A stretch of 55,722 bases of DNA, taken from positions 1 to 55,722 of the forward strand of contig CANJPT010000014.1 of NCBI GenBank assembly GCA_947476195.1. The letters are read 5' to 3'. Made by a program: the position numbers and the translations under genes. Source of the DNA: Lewinellaceae bacterium (GTDB lineage: Bacteria > Bacteroidota > Bacteroidia > Chitinophagales > Saprospiraceae). Shown here piece after piece: positions 16,500 to 24,756 of this stretch. A model generated the notes under the pieces. That model had not been told where the DNA came from, did no database searches, and worked only from the letters and a program-made list of their open reading frames with translations. Numbering within the stretch: position 1 is the stretch's first letter; each line of letters opens with the position of its first letter.

Positions 16500-17918
16500 A
16501 TGTCACAATCTACAACACCTAAAAAAATATCCCTTCTCACTGCTACTTATATCGTAGCTGGCAGTATGATAGGCTCTGGTATTTTTATCGTTAGCGCCGA
16601 CATGGGTCGGGTGCTTGGTAGTCCGTTTCTACTCCTCCTGGCCTGGGGTATAACTGGCTTGATGACGCTTATCGCAGCCTTATCGTATGGCGAACTGGCG
16701 GGCATGTTCCCCAAAAGTGGCGGACAATACCAATATCTGAAAGAATCTTATGGAGAAATGATAGCCTTTTTGTTTGGCTGGGCCATGTTTGCCGTGATAC
16801 AAAGCGGAACGATCGCAGCGGTAGCAGTAGCTTTTGCCAAATTTACCGGGGTACTGGTACCTGTGCTGGGCCCGGATAATATCCTGGCGGATCTGGGTTT
16901 TGTACGGATCTCGGCGGCGCAGCTACTTGCGATTGCTTCTTTGTTGCTGCTTACTTACCTGAATACCCTCGGACTACAAACTGGTGCCCTGATCCAAAAT
17001 GTGCTGACCACCGCTAAAGGCTTGTCCCTTGGCTTGTTGATTATCCTGGGATTATTTGTCTACAACAATCCGGAAGTGGTGGCGCAGAATTTTGGCAATT
17101 TCTTCAACAACATAAAATCCACGGAATCCATCGGTTTGCTGTCCGTCTGCTCTGCCATTGGAGTCGCCATGGTTGGTTCTTTGTTTAGCAGCGATGCCTG
17201 GAACAATGTGACCTTCATTGCCGGAGAGATCGAAAACCCTAAGCGCAACGTACCGCTGGCCCTCGGGATGGGGGTCATCGGCGTTACGATCCTGTATATG
17301 CTGGCTAACCTCGCCTATCTATGTGTGCTGCCTTTCTGGGGCGATGCTTCCGGCGGCGATGTGATTAGCAAAGGCATTCAATATGCCACGCAAGAACGCG
17401 TAGGCACAGCGGCACTGACTGCCATGCTGGGACTTGGTGGTGGTGCTTTGATGGCTATCATCATCATGATCTCCACCTTTGGCTGCAACAATGGCCTGCT
17501 GCTTTCCGGCTCGAGGCTTTACCAGTCTATGGCCAGCGACGGTCTATTTTTTGACAAAATGAAAGACCTGAATGCCAACGGCGTACCGAGTTTTGCGCTC
17601 TGGATACAGTTTATCTGGTGTTCCGTACTTTGTCTTTCCGGAAAATACGGAGACCTGCTGGATTATGTGATGTTTGCGGTGATGCTGTTTTATATCCTCA
17701 CGGTGGTGGGTATTTTCATTCTTCGCAAAAAACGCCCGGAACTGGAGCGGCCTTACAAAGCCTTTGGATATCCGTATTTGCCTGCGCTGTATATTGTTCT
17801 GGCGGGGCTGTTTACGGTGAATCTGTTGTTTACTAAGCCGCAGTTTACGGTGCCGGGTTTGGTGATCGTGGGCTTGGGATTTCCTTTGTATTTTTGGGCT
17901 AAGGGGAGAAGAGGGTAG
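16500..17918 (+). CDS. APC-superfamily amino-acid transporter (L-type/SteT-like)
   Basis: This 472-residue protein has about 12 membrane helices. The first is the unwound TM1 motif GSMIGSGIFIV characteristic of the amino acid-polyamine-organocation superfamily. The next landmark, SYGELAGMFPKSGGQYQYLKE, is the L-type/LAT signature, and RKKRPELERPYKAFGYP is the typical cytoplasmic loop near the C-terminus. It should exchange or import neutral amino acids at the inner membrane. The substrate is not determined by sequence. It is transcribed alone, divergent from malQ. Confidence 0.92.
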   Translation: MSQSTTPKKISLLTATYIVAGSMIGSGIFIVSADMGRVLGSPFLLLLAWGITGLMTLIAALSYGELAGMFPKSGGQYQYLKESYGEMIAFLFGWAMFAVIQSGTIAAVAVAFAKFTGVLVPVLGPDNILADLGFVRISAAQLLAIASLLLLTYLNTLGLQTGALIQNVLTTAKGLSLGLLIILGLFVYNNPEVVAQNFGNFFNNIKSTESIGLLSVCSAIGVAMVGSLFSSDAWNNVTFIAGEIENPKRNVPLALGMGVIGVTILYMLANLAYLCVLPFWGDASGGDVISKGIQYATQERVGTAALTAMLGLGGGALMAIIIMISTFGCNNGLLLSGSRLYQSMASDGLFFDKMKDLNANGVPSFALWIQFIWCSVLCLSGKYGDLLDYVMFAVMLFYILTVVGIFILRKKRPELERPYKAFGYPYLPALYIVLAGLFTVNLLFTKPQFTVPGLVIVGLGFPLYFWAKGRRG

Positions 17919-18043
17919 GTTTTGTCGGCGGAGTTGATTTCAACAGCTCCTACAGGCTGACGATCTCCTTGATAATACCAGGATGTAATCACTTCCCCTC
18001 GCTTAACCATAGTGTAATCGATCCCCGACCCACTAATGCCTTA

Positions 18044-18451
18044 TTAAATTTCCGCCAATTCTTTACCGGATACTTTTCTTTCTGTTTTAGAAAGCTTATC
18101 CCTTGCTATCACCCGGTCCAGGTTGAGTAAGCGTTGCTCAATCAGTTCCTGGCGGCGGGTCTGAACTGCAAAATAGGTCTGTGCGAAGTCAATTTCGGGC
18201 TTTTTGGCAGGGTCGCCGTTTTGTGCGATGAAGTAGCAATCGTAGCGGGTGAGTACCATGTCTTCGATATTTCGTTGTGCACCTTTGGCGAGTTCGATCA
18301 TTTTCCCGACGTCGGGAAAATGATGCTCCACCTTTTCGCCTGCACCATTGCAAGCGTTTTTAGCCTTTTCGATGGCGTTGATAAAGTTATCCCATTTGGC
18401 ATAACCAAGAATAGTTTGGAGTTCCACTCGCACCAAGGCTACCAAAAACAA
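18044..18451 (-). pseudogene. DinD (DNA-damage-inducible protein D) fragment
   Basis: The readable part (LQTILGYAKWDNF ... AKGAQRNIEDMVLTRY ... IAQNGDPAKKPEIDFAQTYFAVQTRRQEL) matches the middle of DinD/Bro-N-related proteins, normally about 270-290 aa. The N-terminus is missing: upstream codons switch into the transposase element's left arm and then into miniature element A, whose end supplies a spurious start (MAGRGTR at 18496). The C-terminal half is also gone, ending at LSKTERKVSGKELAEI and a stop. A perfect 28-bp palindrome (18297-18324) encodes the HHFPDVGKM part. In E. coli dinD is LexA-regulated and affects RecA; this copy is inactive. Confidence 0.82.
18297..18324. repeat. Perfect 14-14 palindrome inside the dinD fragment
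   Basis: ATCATTTTCCCGAC is followed directly by its exact reverse complement, GTCGGGAAAATGAT. On the coding strand it specifies HHFPDVGKMI, the place where DinD proteins have a conserved D/H-HF-D-KM motif. A related but imperfect version occurs at about 19500-19522 on the other side of the transposase element. Confidence 0.9.
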
Positions 18452-18476
18452 CACAACGCTGGCGCAATGCTTTAGC

Positions 18477-18640
18477 CTAGTGCCGCGTCCGGCCATTAAG
18501 GTGTGAATATGGCGGTCTAATTTTTCCTTTCTCTGCGTTGTTCGTCGGTTAAAATATCCCGCATTGCGCCATTCTCACGCCTTGATAAAGAAAAAATTTG
18601 CCTCCCCAATTCATACCTTAATGGCCGGGCGCGGCACTAG
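18477..18640 (+). mobile_element. Miniature element family A, copy 2 (complete)
   Basis: The core 18481-18636 (156 bp) starts TGCCGCGTCCGGCCATTAAG and ends with its complement, one mismatch apart. It is flanked on both sides by CTAG (18477-18480, 18637-18640), a probable 4-bp target duplication; TA is an alternative. It sits inside the left arm of the transposase element. It differs from copy 3 at about two of ~149 compared positions, so it moved recently. Confidence 0.92.
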
Positions 18641-18702
18641 TGTCTACTATTCCAGTCGGCTCTGCCGACAAACAAAACAACTTCAGCATCCCTACCGAGC
18701 AC

Positions 18703-18733
18703 TTGTGCAATTGAATTTTTACTACTAAATTTG
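18703..18733 (+). promoter_or_regulatory. Promoter of the REP-associated transposase
   Basis: TTG (18703-18705), 20 bp, then TAAATTTG (18726-18733) fits the TTG-N19-21-TAnnTTTG consensus of Bacteroidota. The transposase ATG follows 23 bp later. Confidence 0.65.
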
Positions 18734-18756
18734 TAGAAACCAATTCCTATTGCCAA

Positions 18757-19368
18757 ATGAGTTCTAAATACAAAATCCGTGATCAACACGGTTTAAGCTT
18801 CCTTACTTGTACCGTCTGCGGCTGGGTCGATATTTTCAATCGGGCTGAATACCGAGACATCATTTTAGAAAGCTGGAAATATTGTCGAGAAAACAAAGGT
18901 TTGCAGATTTGGGGGTATGTCATCATGTCCAATCATATCCACATGATAGCCAACACAAAAGAACCTTACAAACTCGAAGCGGTCATGCGCGATTTTAAAG
19001 CGTACACCGCCCGGCAGATTATAGATATGTTATTAGACAAATCAAAGCCTGAAAGCCGGCGGGAATGGCTGCTGCATATGTTGCGTTTTTTTGCACATCA
19101 TCATAGGGGTGCACAAGAACATCAGCTATGGCAGCATGACAACCATCCGATAGAATTGTATTCAGAAAAAGTGACTATTCAGAAATTGAGGTATATCCAC
19201 AATAATCCGCTGAGAGCAAAAATGGTGCGTAAACCAGAGGATTGGTTATACAGCAGTGCCAGCAATTACGCAGAAGGACATGGTGTTTACGATGTGAATT
19301 TACTTTGGACGAGCTTTGAGGAGGATGGCTGGTTTTTTGGGGATGTGGATTTCCCCACAATGGATTGA
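18757..19368 (+). CDS. REP-associated tyrosine transposase (Y1/IS200-like, RAYT)
   Basis: This 203-residue HUH-type single-strand transposase has the His-hydrophobic-His metal motif SNHIHMI (about residues 52-58) and the catalytic Tyr in EKVTIQKLRYIHNNPL (about 134-149). The C-terminal DWLYSSASNYA is typical of the RAYT group. Such proteins act on hairpins with a short guide tetranucleotide. Here hairpins flank the gene on both sides. The gene looks intact and has its own promoter. It may mobilise the flanking hairpins, but whether it drives family A is unknown. Confidence 0.93.
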   Translation: MSSKYKIRDQHGLSFLTCTVCGWVDIFNRAEYRDIILESWKYCRENKGLQIWGYVIMSNHIHMIANTKEPYKLEAVMRDFKAYTARQIIDMLLDKSKPESRREWLLHMLRFFAHHHRGAQEHQLWQHDNHPIELYSEKVTIQKLRYIHNNPLRAKMVRKPEDWLYSSASNYAEGHGVYDVNLLWTSFEEDGWFFGDVDFPTMD

Positions 19369-19626
19369 ATGGGTTTTTGGTGATTGCATTGGTGGGTTGA
19401 TTTCGTTGGCCGGCAGAGCCGGCGGTAATAGTAGACACAAGGCTGAAGCCTTGCGCCAGCTTGTTCCAGCATATTCGTATTTTGACTGTTTTAAACCATT
19501 TTCCCGAAGTCAGCAAAATGGCACTCGATTTTTTTACCCAAAAAAACTGCCAGCCCGACGAATTACCATCGAACCGGCAGAAATTAACATCCTTCAATCC
19601 TTGCTCTATAATACTTCCGGACAAGC

Positions 19627-22600
19627 TTAGTGGCTAACCACCAGCTTACCACTTCGTCTTTTACCATTGGAGTCCAGGCGAACCAGGTACATGCCATTGG
19701 GCAGGTCTGCGGTGTTGATCTGTTGCAGACCCGTTTCGAAATTCCGGGTAGAGATCAGGTCGCCCACGGTGTTATAAAGGAACATCGTAGCAGCAGTATC
19801 ACAGTAGAATCCAACCGAAACATCCGTGGGATTCGGGAACAGTACAATCGAATTTCCAATATTTGCCTGTATTACCTTCGTTGAGTTGACCACTTCCAAA
19901 ATGTTCTGGTTGGTAATGACCGGCGCATTGAAATCGAAGAAAATAGCCGCCTGCTTGTTGACTTCCGTTCCCGCCGGAATACCTGGTTTCAGGTCGATCT
20001 GATATTGAACAAAACCAATACTTCCGGCATAATCGCTGGTGGAATCAGGCAGGTTGATGTTTTCAAATTTGAACGACAGTAACTTATTGTCATCTTGCGC
20101 CAGGATCTTCATAGTATGGGATGCCGAGATGTTACGGATCGTCGAAATATCCAGATATGCATCGAGCGAATCCCGGATAATTACCAGATCTGAAGGGGCA
20201 TTGCCGGTGTTTTGAAAAAATATCTGATACGTAATCGAGTTGTCTTCATTGCGGATGATCTGACCACCGTCTTTTGGATTGCCGTTTCGTGCAGGGAAAG
20301 ATAATACCACGTTGGGGTCAAACGATCCGACCACCGTGTTGTACAAGGAGGAAAGATTATTGGCCGGAGTTGGATCACCACCACTCGGCGACACCCTTGC
20401 TTCTGAAATAAATTCGGTATTGACTGGGGTGGTCGTGGCGGTAGACAGATCCAACTGTAACAGTTCACAAGTACCCGGCGCGATTCCCGGAAAATTAAAA
20501 TCCCCGGTATTGTTAGGAATCCCTGAGTTTTCCGTATTCAACACAAATGCACCTGGGTGTTGTGCAAAATTGTGCCCGGTCAAGGGTCCCAAAATATTTC
20601 CATACTCCAGATCAATATTTCCCGGAATGGAAGAAAGCCCATCATTGCAGACTTCTACACGCAAAGAATAGGGGTAGCCAGGTTGGGCTGTACGCAGCTG
20701 TTTTTGCTGTACCCGCAGATCAAACCCATTATTGCTCAAGAAGTGGAAATCCAGGCCTGAAATGGTCGTTCCAACCACCGCATTCACCGTATACTTAGCG
20801 TTGGCAGGACAGGCAATTTCACTTGGATTGTATTGAGCAAGCTCCAGATCAAAGGTCCCCGTAGGCAGCGAAGCTTCATACATACCATTTTGATCTGTAA
20901 AGGAAATCGCTCCAGATGGACTTGTACGGACCAATTGATTTGGAATACCTGTGGTACCTATGCAGCCCGGCTGGCCCAGATCATTGATCAACTGACCCGA
21001 AACCGTTCCATTACACTGGGTATTATTAATCGTATCCTGAAAAGGCAGGCAAAGCGTGTAATATTGAATACAAGTACCGCTCCCTTCAACCGTAACGCTA
21101 TAACAGCCAGAGGTCAGATTAAAAGTTGCAGCGTCTGTTACACCATTGCTCCAATTATATTGAACATTGGTGGTACTCACGTTGATCACGGCGGCGGATC
21201 CGTAACCGGTAATGCAGTCAAGATCACTGACCACCAATTTCGGCTCAAAACCTCCAGCATCGGGAATGGTTACGCTGGAAGATCCACTGCAAGACAAGCT
21301 CGTATTATAGGCGCTTACAAAATACTCCCCACTTTTAAGGTTTTGAAGGGAAGTGATATCCGAAGAAACGAATCCATTGGGTCCGTAAATATATAAACTT
21401 AGCGGAGGAATACCGCCATTGATTGTCAGGTTCATCGAGCCGCCCAGCCCCAGCGAACAGTCTGCAGGACTTGGCAATGCACTGATTGTGACTTCTGGAG
21501 CGATAGGCGGGCCAATATTCACCGTACCCGTTAAAGAACATCCTAAGGACGTCGTGACGGTGATCGTATGGTTTCCAGGGCTCAGGTCGCCATCCCATAA
21601 ATTAGTTCCTCCATTGTCCCACAAATAGCTCAAAGCCTGATCACTATTGAGTGAACAATAACCAACCCCATGGTTGCCACTATAGCAATCCGGAGAAAAG
21701 TCATAAAGCTGGAGATTTGGGAAAGCCACCAATGCCAGTTGCTCTCCTATACAACCATTTGCATCTGTAGCGGTAACACCATAATAGCCACCGCTGAGGC
21801 CACTTAGGTTCGCACCCGCCTGTCCGTTGCTCCAGACATACGTTACGGGTGCCGTTCCATTCACCAATTGTGCACTTGCCGTGCCGTTGTTGTTGCCGGA
21901 GCAAATGGCACTTCCATTTGCGATGAGCTTATTGGACAAAACAGCGCTTGAGACTGAGCTGCAGCCCAGGGCATCAGTAATGGTTACGGTATAGGTGCCT
22001 TTTGAAAGGTTTGAGATGGATGAATTGGTAACTCCGTTGCTCCACATATAGGTGTACGGAAGATAGTTACTATAATTCAGGTCCCCATTTAGTTTACCAT
22101 CGTTGAGGTTTAAACAATCTGGCTGTGCTAGGGTGCCGATCGCTGCATTAGGGAAATAAGTACCCAAAATTGGAAGTACCTCGTATTCGCCTTCCGCCGA
22201 GCAGCCATTTGCATCTACTACGGTCAAGGCATAAGTGCCGACCTGTAAATCCTGAATGGCAGCATCGGTCATTCCGTTGCTCCAGACATAAGCGTACGGG
22301 GCAAGGCCGCCCACTGGATCAACCGTTAGTGCCCCAGAATTTGGGTTGCAGCCGCCTCCAGGTCTGGAATAAGACAGATACAAGTCGAATTCCTTGCTGT
22401 TCAAGAAGCTGGTATGCGTGGTAGTCGCCCCGCTTGCATCCGTGAGGGTTGCCGAATAAGTCCCTTTCGGCAGGTTTTTCAGGCTGACCTCCGTTGCGCC
22501 AGTACTCCACAAATAGGTGAAAGGAGGCACGCCACGGGTGGGAATCAGGGTAAGGATGCCATCGGTCGCACTGCAATTGGCAGGTTTTTCTTTGAAAAAA

Positions 22601-22677
22601 TAGAATTGCTGGGCGTCCAGTTTTGTAAACAGGAGCGCAAAGCATCCCACGAGGAAAATGTAGTTGGATGTATTCAT
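19627..22677 (-). CDS. SprB-repeat surface protein with type IX sorting domain
   Basis: This 1,016-residue exported protein begins with a signal peptide (ending KLDAQ). It has about seven SprB-type repeats (residues about 25-530), each with the pattern Y-x-WSNG-x-T ... L-x-x-G-x-Y-x-VTVTDANGC. A carboxypeptidase-regulatory-like module follows (about 560-625), then a conserved domain with GSFDPNVVLSFP, FFQNTGNAP and AIFFDFNAPVITN (about 780-930). The C-terminus is a sorting domain (FPNPTDVSVGF ... NGMYLVRLDSNGKRRSGKLVV) that directs it through the type IX system. ATG 22677 is chosen for the signal peptide. SprB in Flavobacterium is a gliding adhesin; a similar adhesive role is inferred. It is likely a substrate of the SprA encoded at 42.8 kb. 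Confidence 0.9.
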   Translation of the reverse strand: MNTSNYIFLVGCFALLFTKLDAQQFYFFKEKPANCSATDGILTLIPTRGVPPFTYLWSTGATEVSLKNLPKGTYSATLTDASGATTTHTSFLNSKEFDLYLSYSRPGGGCNPNSGALTVDPVGGLAPYAYVWSNGMTDAAIQDLQVGTYALTVVDANGCSAEGEYEVLPILGTYFPNAAIGTLAQPDCLNLNDGKLNGDLNYSNYLPYTYMWSNGVTNSSISNLSKGTYTVTITDALGCSSVSSAVLSNKLIANGSAICSGNNNGTASAQLVNGTAPVTYVWSNGQAGANLSGLSGGYYGVTATDANGCIGEQLALVAFPNLQLYDFSPDCYSGNHGVGYCSLNSDQALSYLWDNGGTNLWDGDLSPGNHTITVTTSLGCSLTGTVNIGPPIAPEVTISALPSPADCSLGLGGSMNLTINGGIPPLSLYIYGPNGFVSSDITSLQNLKSGEYFVSAYNTSLSCSGSSSVTIPDAGGFEPKLVVSDLDCITGYGSAAVINVSTTNVQYNWSNGVTDAATFNLTSGCYSVTVEGSGTCIQYYTLCLPFQDTINNTQCNGTVSGQLINDLGQPGCIGTTGIPNQLVRTSPSGAISFTDQNGMYEASLPTGTFDLELAQYNPSEIACPANAKYTVNAVVGTTISGLDFHFLSNNGFDLRVQQKQLRTAQPGYPYSLRVEVCNDGLSSIPGNIDLEYGNILGPLTGHNFAQHPGAFVLNTENSGIPNNTGDFNFPGIAPGTCELLQLDLSTATTTPVNTEFISEARVSPSGGDPTPANNLSSLYNTVVGSFDPNVVLSFPARNGNPKDGGQIIRNEDNSITYQIFFQNTGNAPSDLVIIRDSLDAYLDISTIRNISASHTMKILAQDDNKLLSFKFENINLPDSTSDYAGSIGFVQYQIDLKPGIPAGTEVNKQAAIFFDFNAPVITNQNILEVVNSTKVIQANIGNSIVLFPNPTDVSVGFYCDTAATMFLYNTVGDLISTRNFETGLQQINTADLPNGMYLVRLDSNGKRRSGKLVVSH

Positions 22678-22801
22678 GTCATTAAAGTTTTTGGAATACA
22701 CGCAGCCTGTGGCGATATGGTTGGGTAGAAGCACCTTTTTTTAAAAAATTAATTGAATCTGTTTTCCCGTTCTCCCCCATTCTCCTTCAAAAAAAATCAT
22801 C

Positions 22802-23872
22802 TCAAGCATCAAAACTAACCACTACCCGCTTGGTAACCGGGTGCGCCTGGCAAGTAAGCACATAGCCAGCTTCAACCTCATCGGGTTCAAGACCGTAATT
22901 GATGGTCATTTCCACCTTGCCTTCCATAATACGGGCTTTGCAGGTGCTGCATACACCGCCTTTGCAGGAAAAGGGCAGGTCGGCGCCTGCGCGCATGGCT
23001 GCGTCAAGAAGCGTGGAGCCATCGGAAGGGAGATTAAAATCGAATTGTGCCCCGTCTTGTATAACCGTGATATAAGCCTCAAAGGATTCTTTGGCTGATG
23101 TAGTAGCGGCAGGTTTATTCTTTATTCCAGCCGTTGTAAACAGTTCAAAATGAATAGATTTTGGGTTTGTACCAAGTTCGGCTAAGGTATCTTTTACTTC
23201 AAAAACCATTTCTTCCGGGCCGCAGAGGAAAAAGGCATCAACTTCTGCAGAATTGAAAAAAAACTTGGCAAAACGTTGACATTTCACGCGGTCAATCCGG
23301 CCTTTAAAAAGGTCATTTCCCAATGATTCGCGACTCAAAACATGATGAACAGCGAGGCGTTCTGGATGGAGATTCTTTAATTCTTCCAGTTGTTCGCGGA
23401 AAATGATGGTATCAAAGGAACGGTTTCCGTAGAACAGCATGAACTGGCTGTGTGGCTCTATAGTAAGTGTGCTTCGGAGGATACTCATTACAGGGGTGAT
23501 GCCGCTGCCAGCCGCAAATGCGACGTAGAGTTTGCTGTTATCCGGATGTAGCGCAGTAAAAAAATGCCCTTGTGGCGCCATAACATCCATCCAATCGCCC
23601 ACTTTTAATTGCTCATTTGCCCAAGTGCTAAAAAGTCCGCCTTCTACTTTTTTTACCGCCACACGCAGGTCGTTTTCTTGTATTCCTGTACAGATAGAAT
23701 AAGAGCGCCTCACTTCTTCGCCGTTGATATCGGTCTTCAAGGTGAGGTGCTGCCCTTGTTTGTACCGAAACGCCTCGCGTTCATTTTCAGGCAATTCAAA
23801 CGAAATAGAAACCGTATCGGCGGTCTCGCGCCGCAAATCACGTACTTTTAGTTTGTGGAATTGAAAAGACAT
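22802..23872 (-). CDS. Ferredoxin-NADP reductase-type oxidoreductase, PaaE-like
   Basis: The 356-residue electron-transfer protein has three parts. A FAD-binding barrel is at about 1-105 (RRSYSICT). A NAD(P)-binding domain is at about 110-235 (AAGSGITPVMSI, FLCGPEEMV). A plant-type 2Fe-2S domain at the C-terminus has SCKGGVCSTCKARI and VLTCQAHP. This is the layout of PaaE, the reductase of phenylacetyl-CoA epoxygenase, but no paaABCD genes are here, so it may serve another oxygenase or desaturase. ATG 23872 is chosen from the family-type start MSFQFHKLKVRDLRRET. Confidence 0.9.
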   Translation of the reverse strand: MSFQFHKLKVRDLRRETADTVSISFELPENEREAFRYKQGQHLTLKTDINGEEVRRSYSICTGIQENDLRVAVKKVEGGLFSTWANEQLKVGDWMDVMAPQGHFFTALHPDNSKLYVAFAAGSGITPVMSILRSTLTIEPHSQFMLFYGNRSFDTIIFREQLEELKNLHPERLAVHHVLSRESLGNDLFKGRIDRVKCQRFAKFFFNSAEVDAFFLCGPEEMVFEVKDTLAELGTNPKSIHFELFTTAGIKNKPAATTSAKESFEAYITVIQDGAQFDFNLPSDGSTLLDAAMRAGADLPFSCKGGVCSTCKARIMEGKVEMTINYGLEPDEVEAGYVLTCQAHPVTKRVVVSFDA

Positions 23873-23891
23873 GGTTGAGCAGTTGGAACAC

Positions 23892-23928
23892 AAAAAGTGT
23901 ACCCCGATATGTTCGAAGTACACTTTTT
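23892..23928 (-). terminator. Probable terminator after rpsT
   Basis: An 11-bp perfect inverted repeat (AAAAAGTGTAC / GTACACTTTTT) with a 15-nt loop. It gives a U-tract on either strand. It lies downstream of rpsT and upstream of the reductase gene. Confidence 0.6.
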
Positions 23929-24068
23929 GATTGGTAATTGATTTATCAGTGATTTGTTTGTCAGAGATGGGTTAATTGGTGAAGGGATAATCAGTTAGTG
24001 GAAATCACTGAACCAATTACAAATTTAAAAATCACCAGGTTGCCAATCGCCACTTAACCAATCACTAA

Positions 24069-24326
24069 TTACGCAGCAATCGCGTTCACATGACGCATCA
24101 AACCGCTCTTGAGGTTAGCAGCTTTGTTGCGGTGTATGTTTCCACGCTTAGCAAGACGGTCGATCATACTCACGACTTTAGGCAAAAACTTTTCAGCCTC
24201 AGCCTTTTCTTTCAGTTCGCGCAGGTTCTTGATTGCCGTGCGGGTAGATTTTTTGTAGTAGCGATTCTCCAAACGACGCTTGTCGTTCTGTCGGATGCGC
24301 TTGAGTGCGGACTTGTGATGTGCCAT
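24069..24326 (-). CDS. rpsT: 30S ribosomal protein S20
   Basis: This 85-residue basic helical protein binds 16S rRNA early in small-subunit assembly. It shows the family pattern MAHHKSALKRIRQNDKRR at the N-terminus, the middle KSTRTAIKNLRE, and the conserved RNIHRNKAANLKSGLMRHVN segment near the end. Length is normal. It is monocistronic, with a TACCTTTG box upstream (24385-24392) and a hairpin downstream. Confidence 0.97.
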   Translation of the reverse strand: MAHHKSALKRIRQNDKRRLENRYYKKSTRTAIKNLRELKEKAEAEKFLPKVVSMIDRLAKRGNIHRNKAANLKSGLMRHVNAIAA

Positions 24327-24384
24327 ATTTTACAGCGAAAGTGGTGCTTTTTTAATAAGTTATTTGGTTCTCGATTTGGGGGGG

Positions 24385-24392
24385 CAAAGGTA
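24385..24392 (-). promoter_or_regulatory. -7 box (TACCTTTG) for rpsT
   Basis: The minus strand reads TACCTTTG, about 60 bp before the rpsT start. A TTG lies about 25 bp further upstream, slightly beyond usual spacing. Confidence 0.6.
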
Positions 24393-24702
24393 GAATTTTT
24401 ATGGTAAAAAAGAAATTCAAGCACTAAATTTTTCCTGAGTATTGAAGTTTACGAAGCGTTGCGTCATTACTTGTGATTTTCCTACGATTCCTTTCTGCCC
24501 ATACGGACCATTTTTTTGATTACAGAGCCGCATTATTCATGTAATAAGACAGTTTTTGGACAAAAGGTGATCTCCCTCAAAGTCAAAGGTTATTATTCAC
24601 CGGTTCCTTAGCCAATTCAAACTTTAATATGACCTTTGTTTGTTGGCTGACAAGTCTTGACCCTTCGTGCAGTACAATGCGGATTGGATACAAACTGTTT
24701 CC

Positions 24703-24710
24703 TACATTTG
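24703..24710 (+). promoter_or_regulatory. -7 box (TACATTTG) for fabF
   Basis: TACATTTG lies 46 bp before the fabF ATG; a TTG is at 24684-24686. The rest of the 430-bp rpsT-fabF spacer holds no gene. It includes TTATTATTCACCGGTTCCTTA (about 24590), nearly repeated before the thioredoxin gene at about 33122. Confidence 0.6.
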
Positions 24711-24756
24711 CCCTCCAAATCCTAATCGATCCCGATTTTCAAATTTATAAAATTCT

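Larger units (their letters stand above)
18455..19463 (+). mobile_element. REP-associated transposase element with long inverted arms
   Basis: The transposase gene is flanked by inverted arms. The left arm is split: 18455-18480 (GCTGGCGCAATGCTTTAGCC...) continues at 18641-18669 (TGTCTACTATTCCA then hairpin GTCGGC-TCT-GCCGAC). The right arm is continuous at 19408-19463 (hairpin GCCGGC-AGA-GCCGGC, then the complement of GTGTCTACTATT and of GGCGCAAGGCTTCAGCC). Once miniature element A is removed from the left arm, both arms align with about five mismatches over the first ~34 bp. The element truncates dinD. Confidence 0.82.

Noticed and set aside
18044-18496. The 150-codon frame as an intact small protein starting MAGRGTR
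   Set aside because: Its first ~6 codons are the end of miniature element A, the next ~9 the transposase arm, and the rest is the middle of DinD.
22802-23872. Assignment as paaE proper
   Set aside because: Domain order fits, but no other phenylacetate genes are in the window, so the symbol was withheld.
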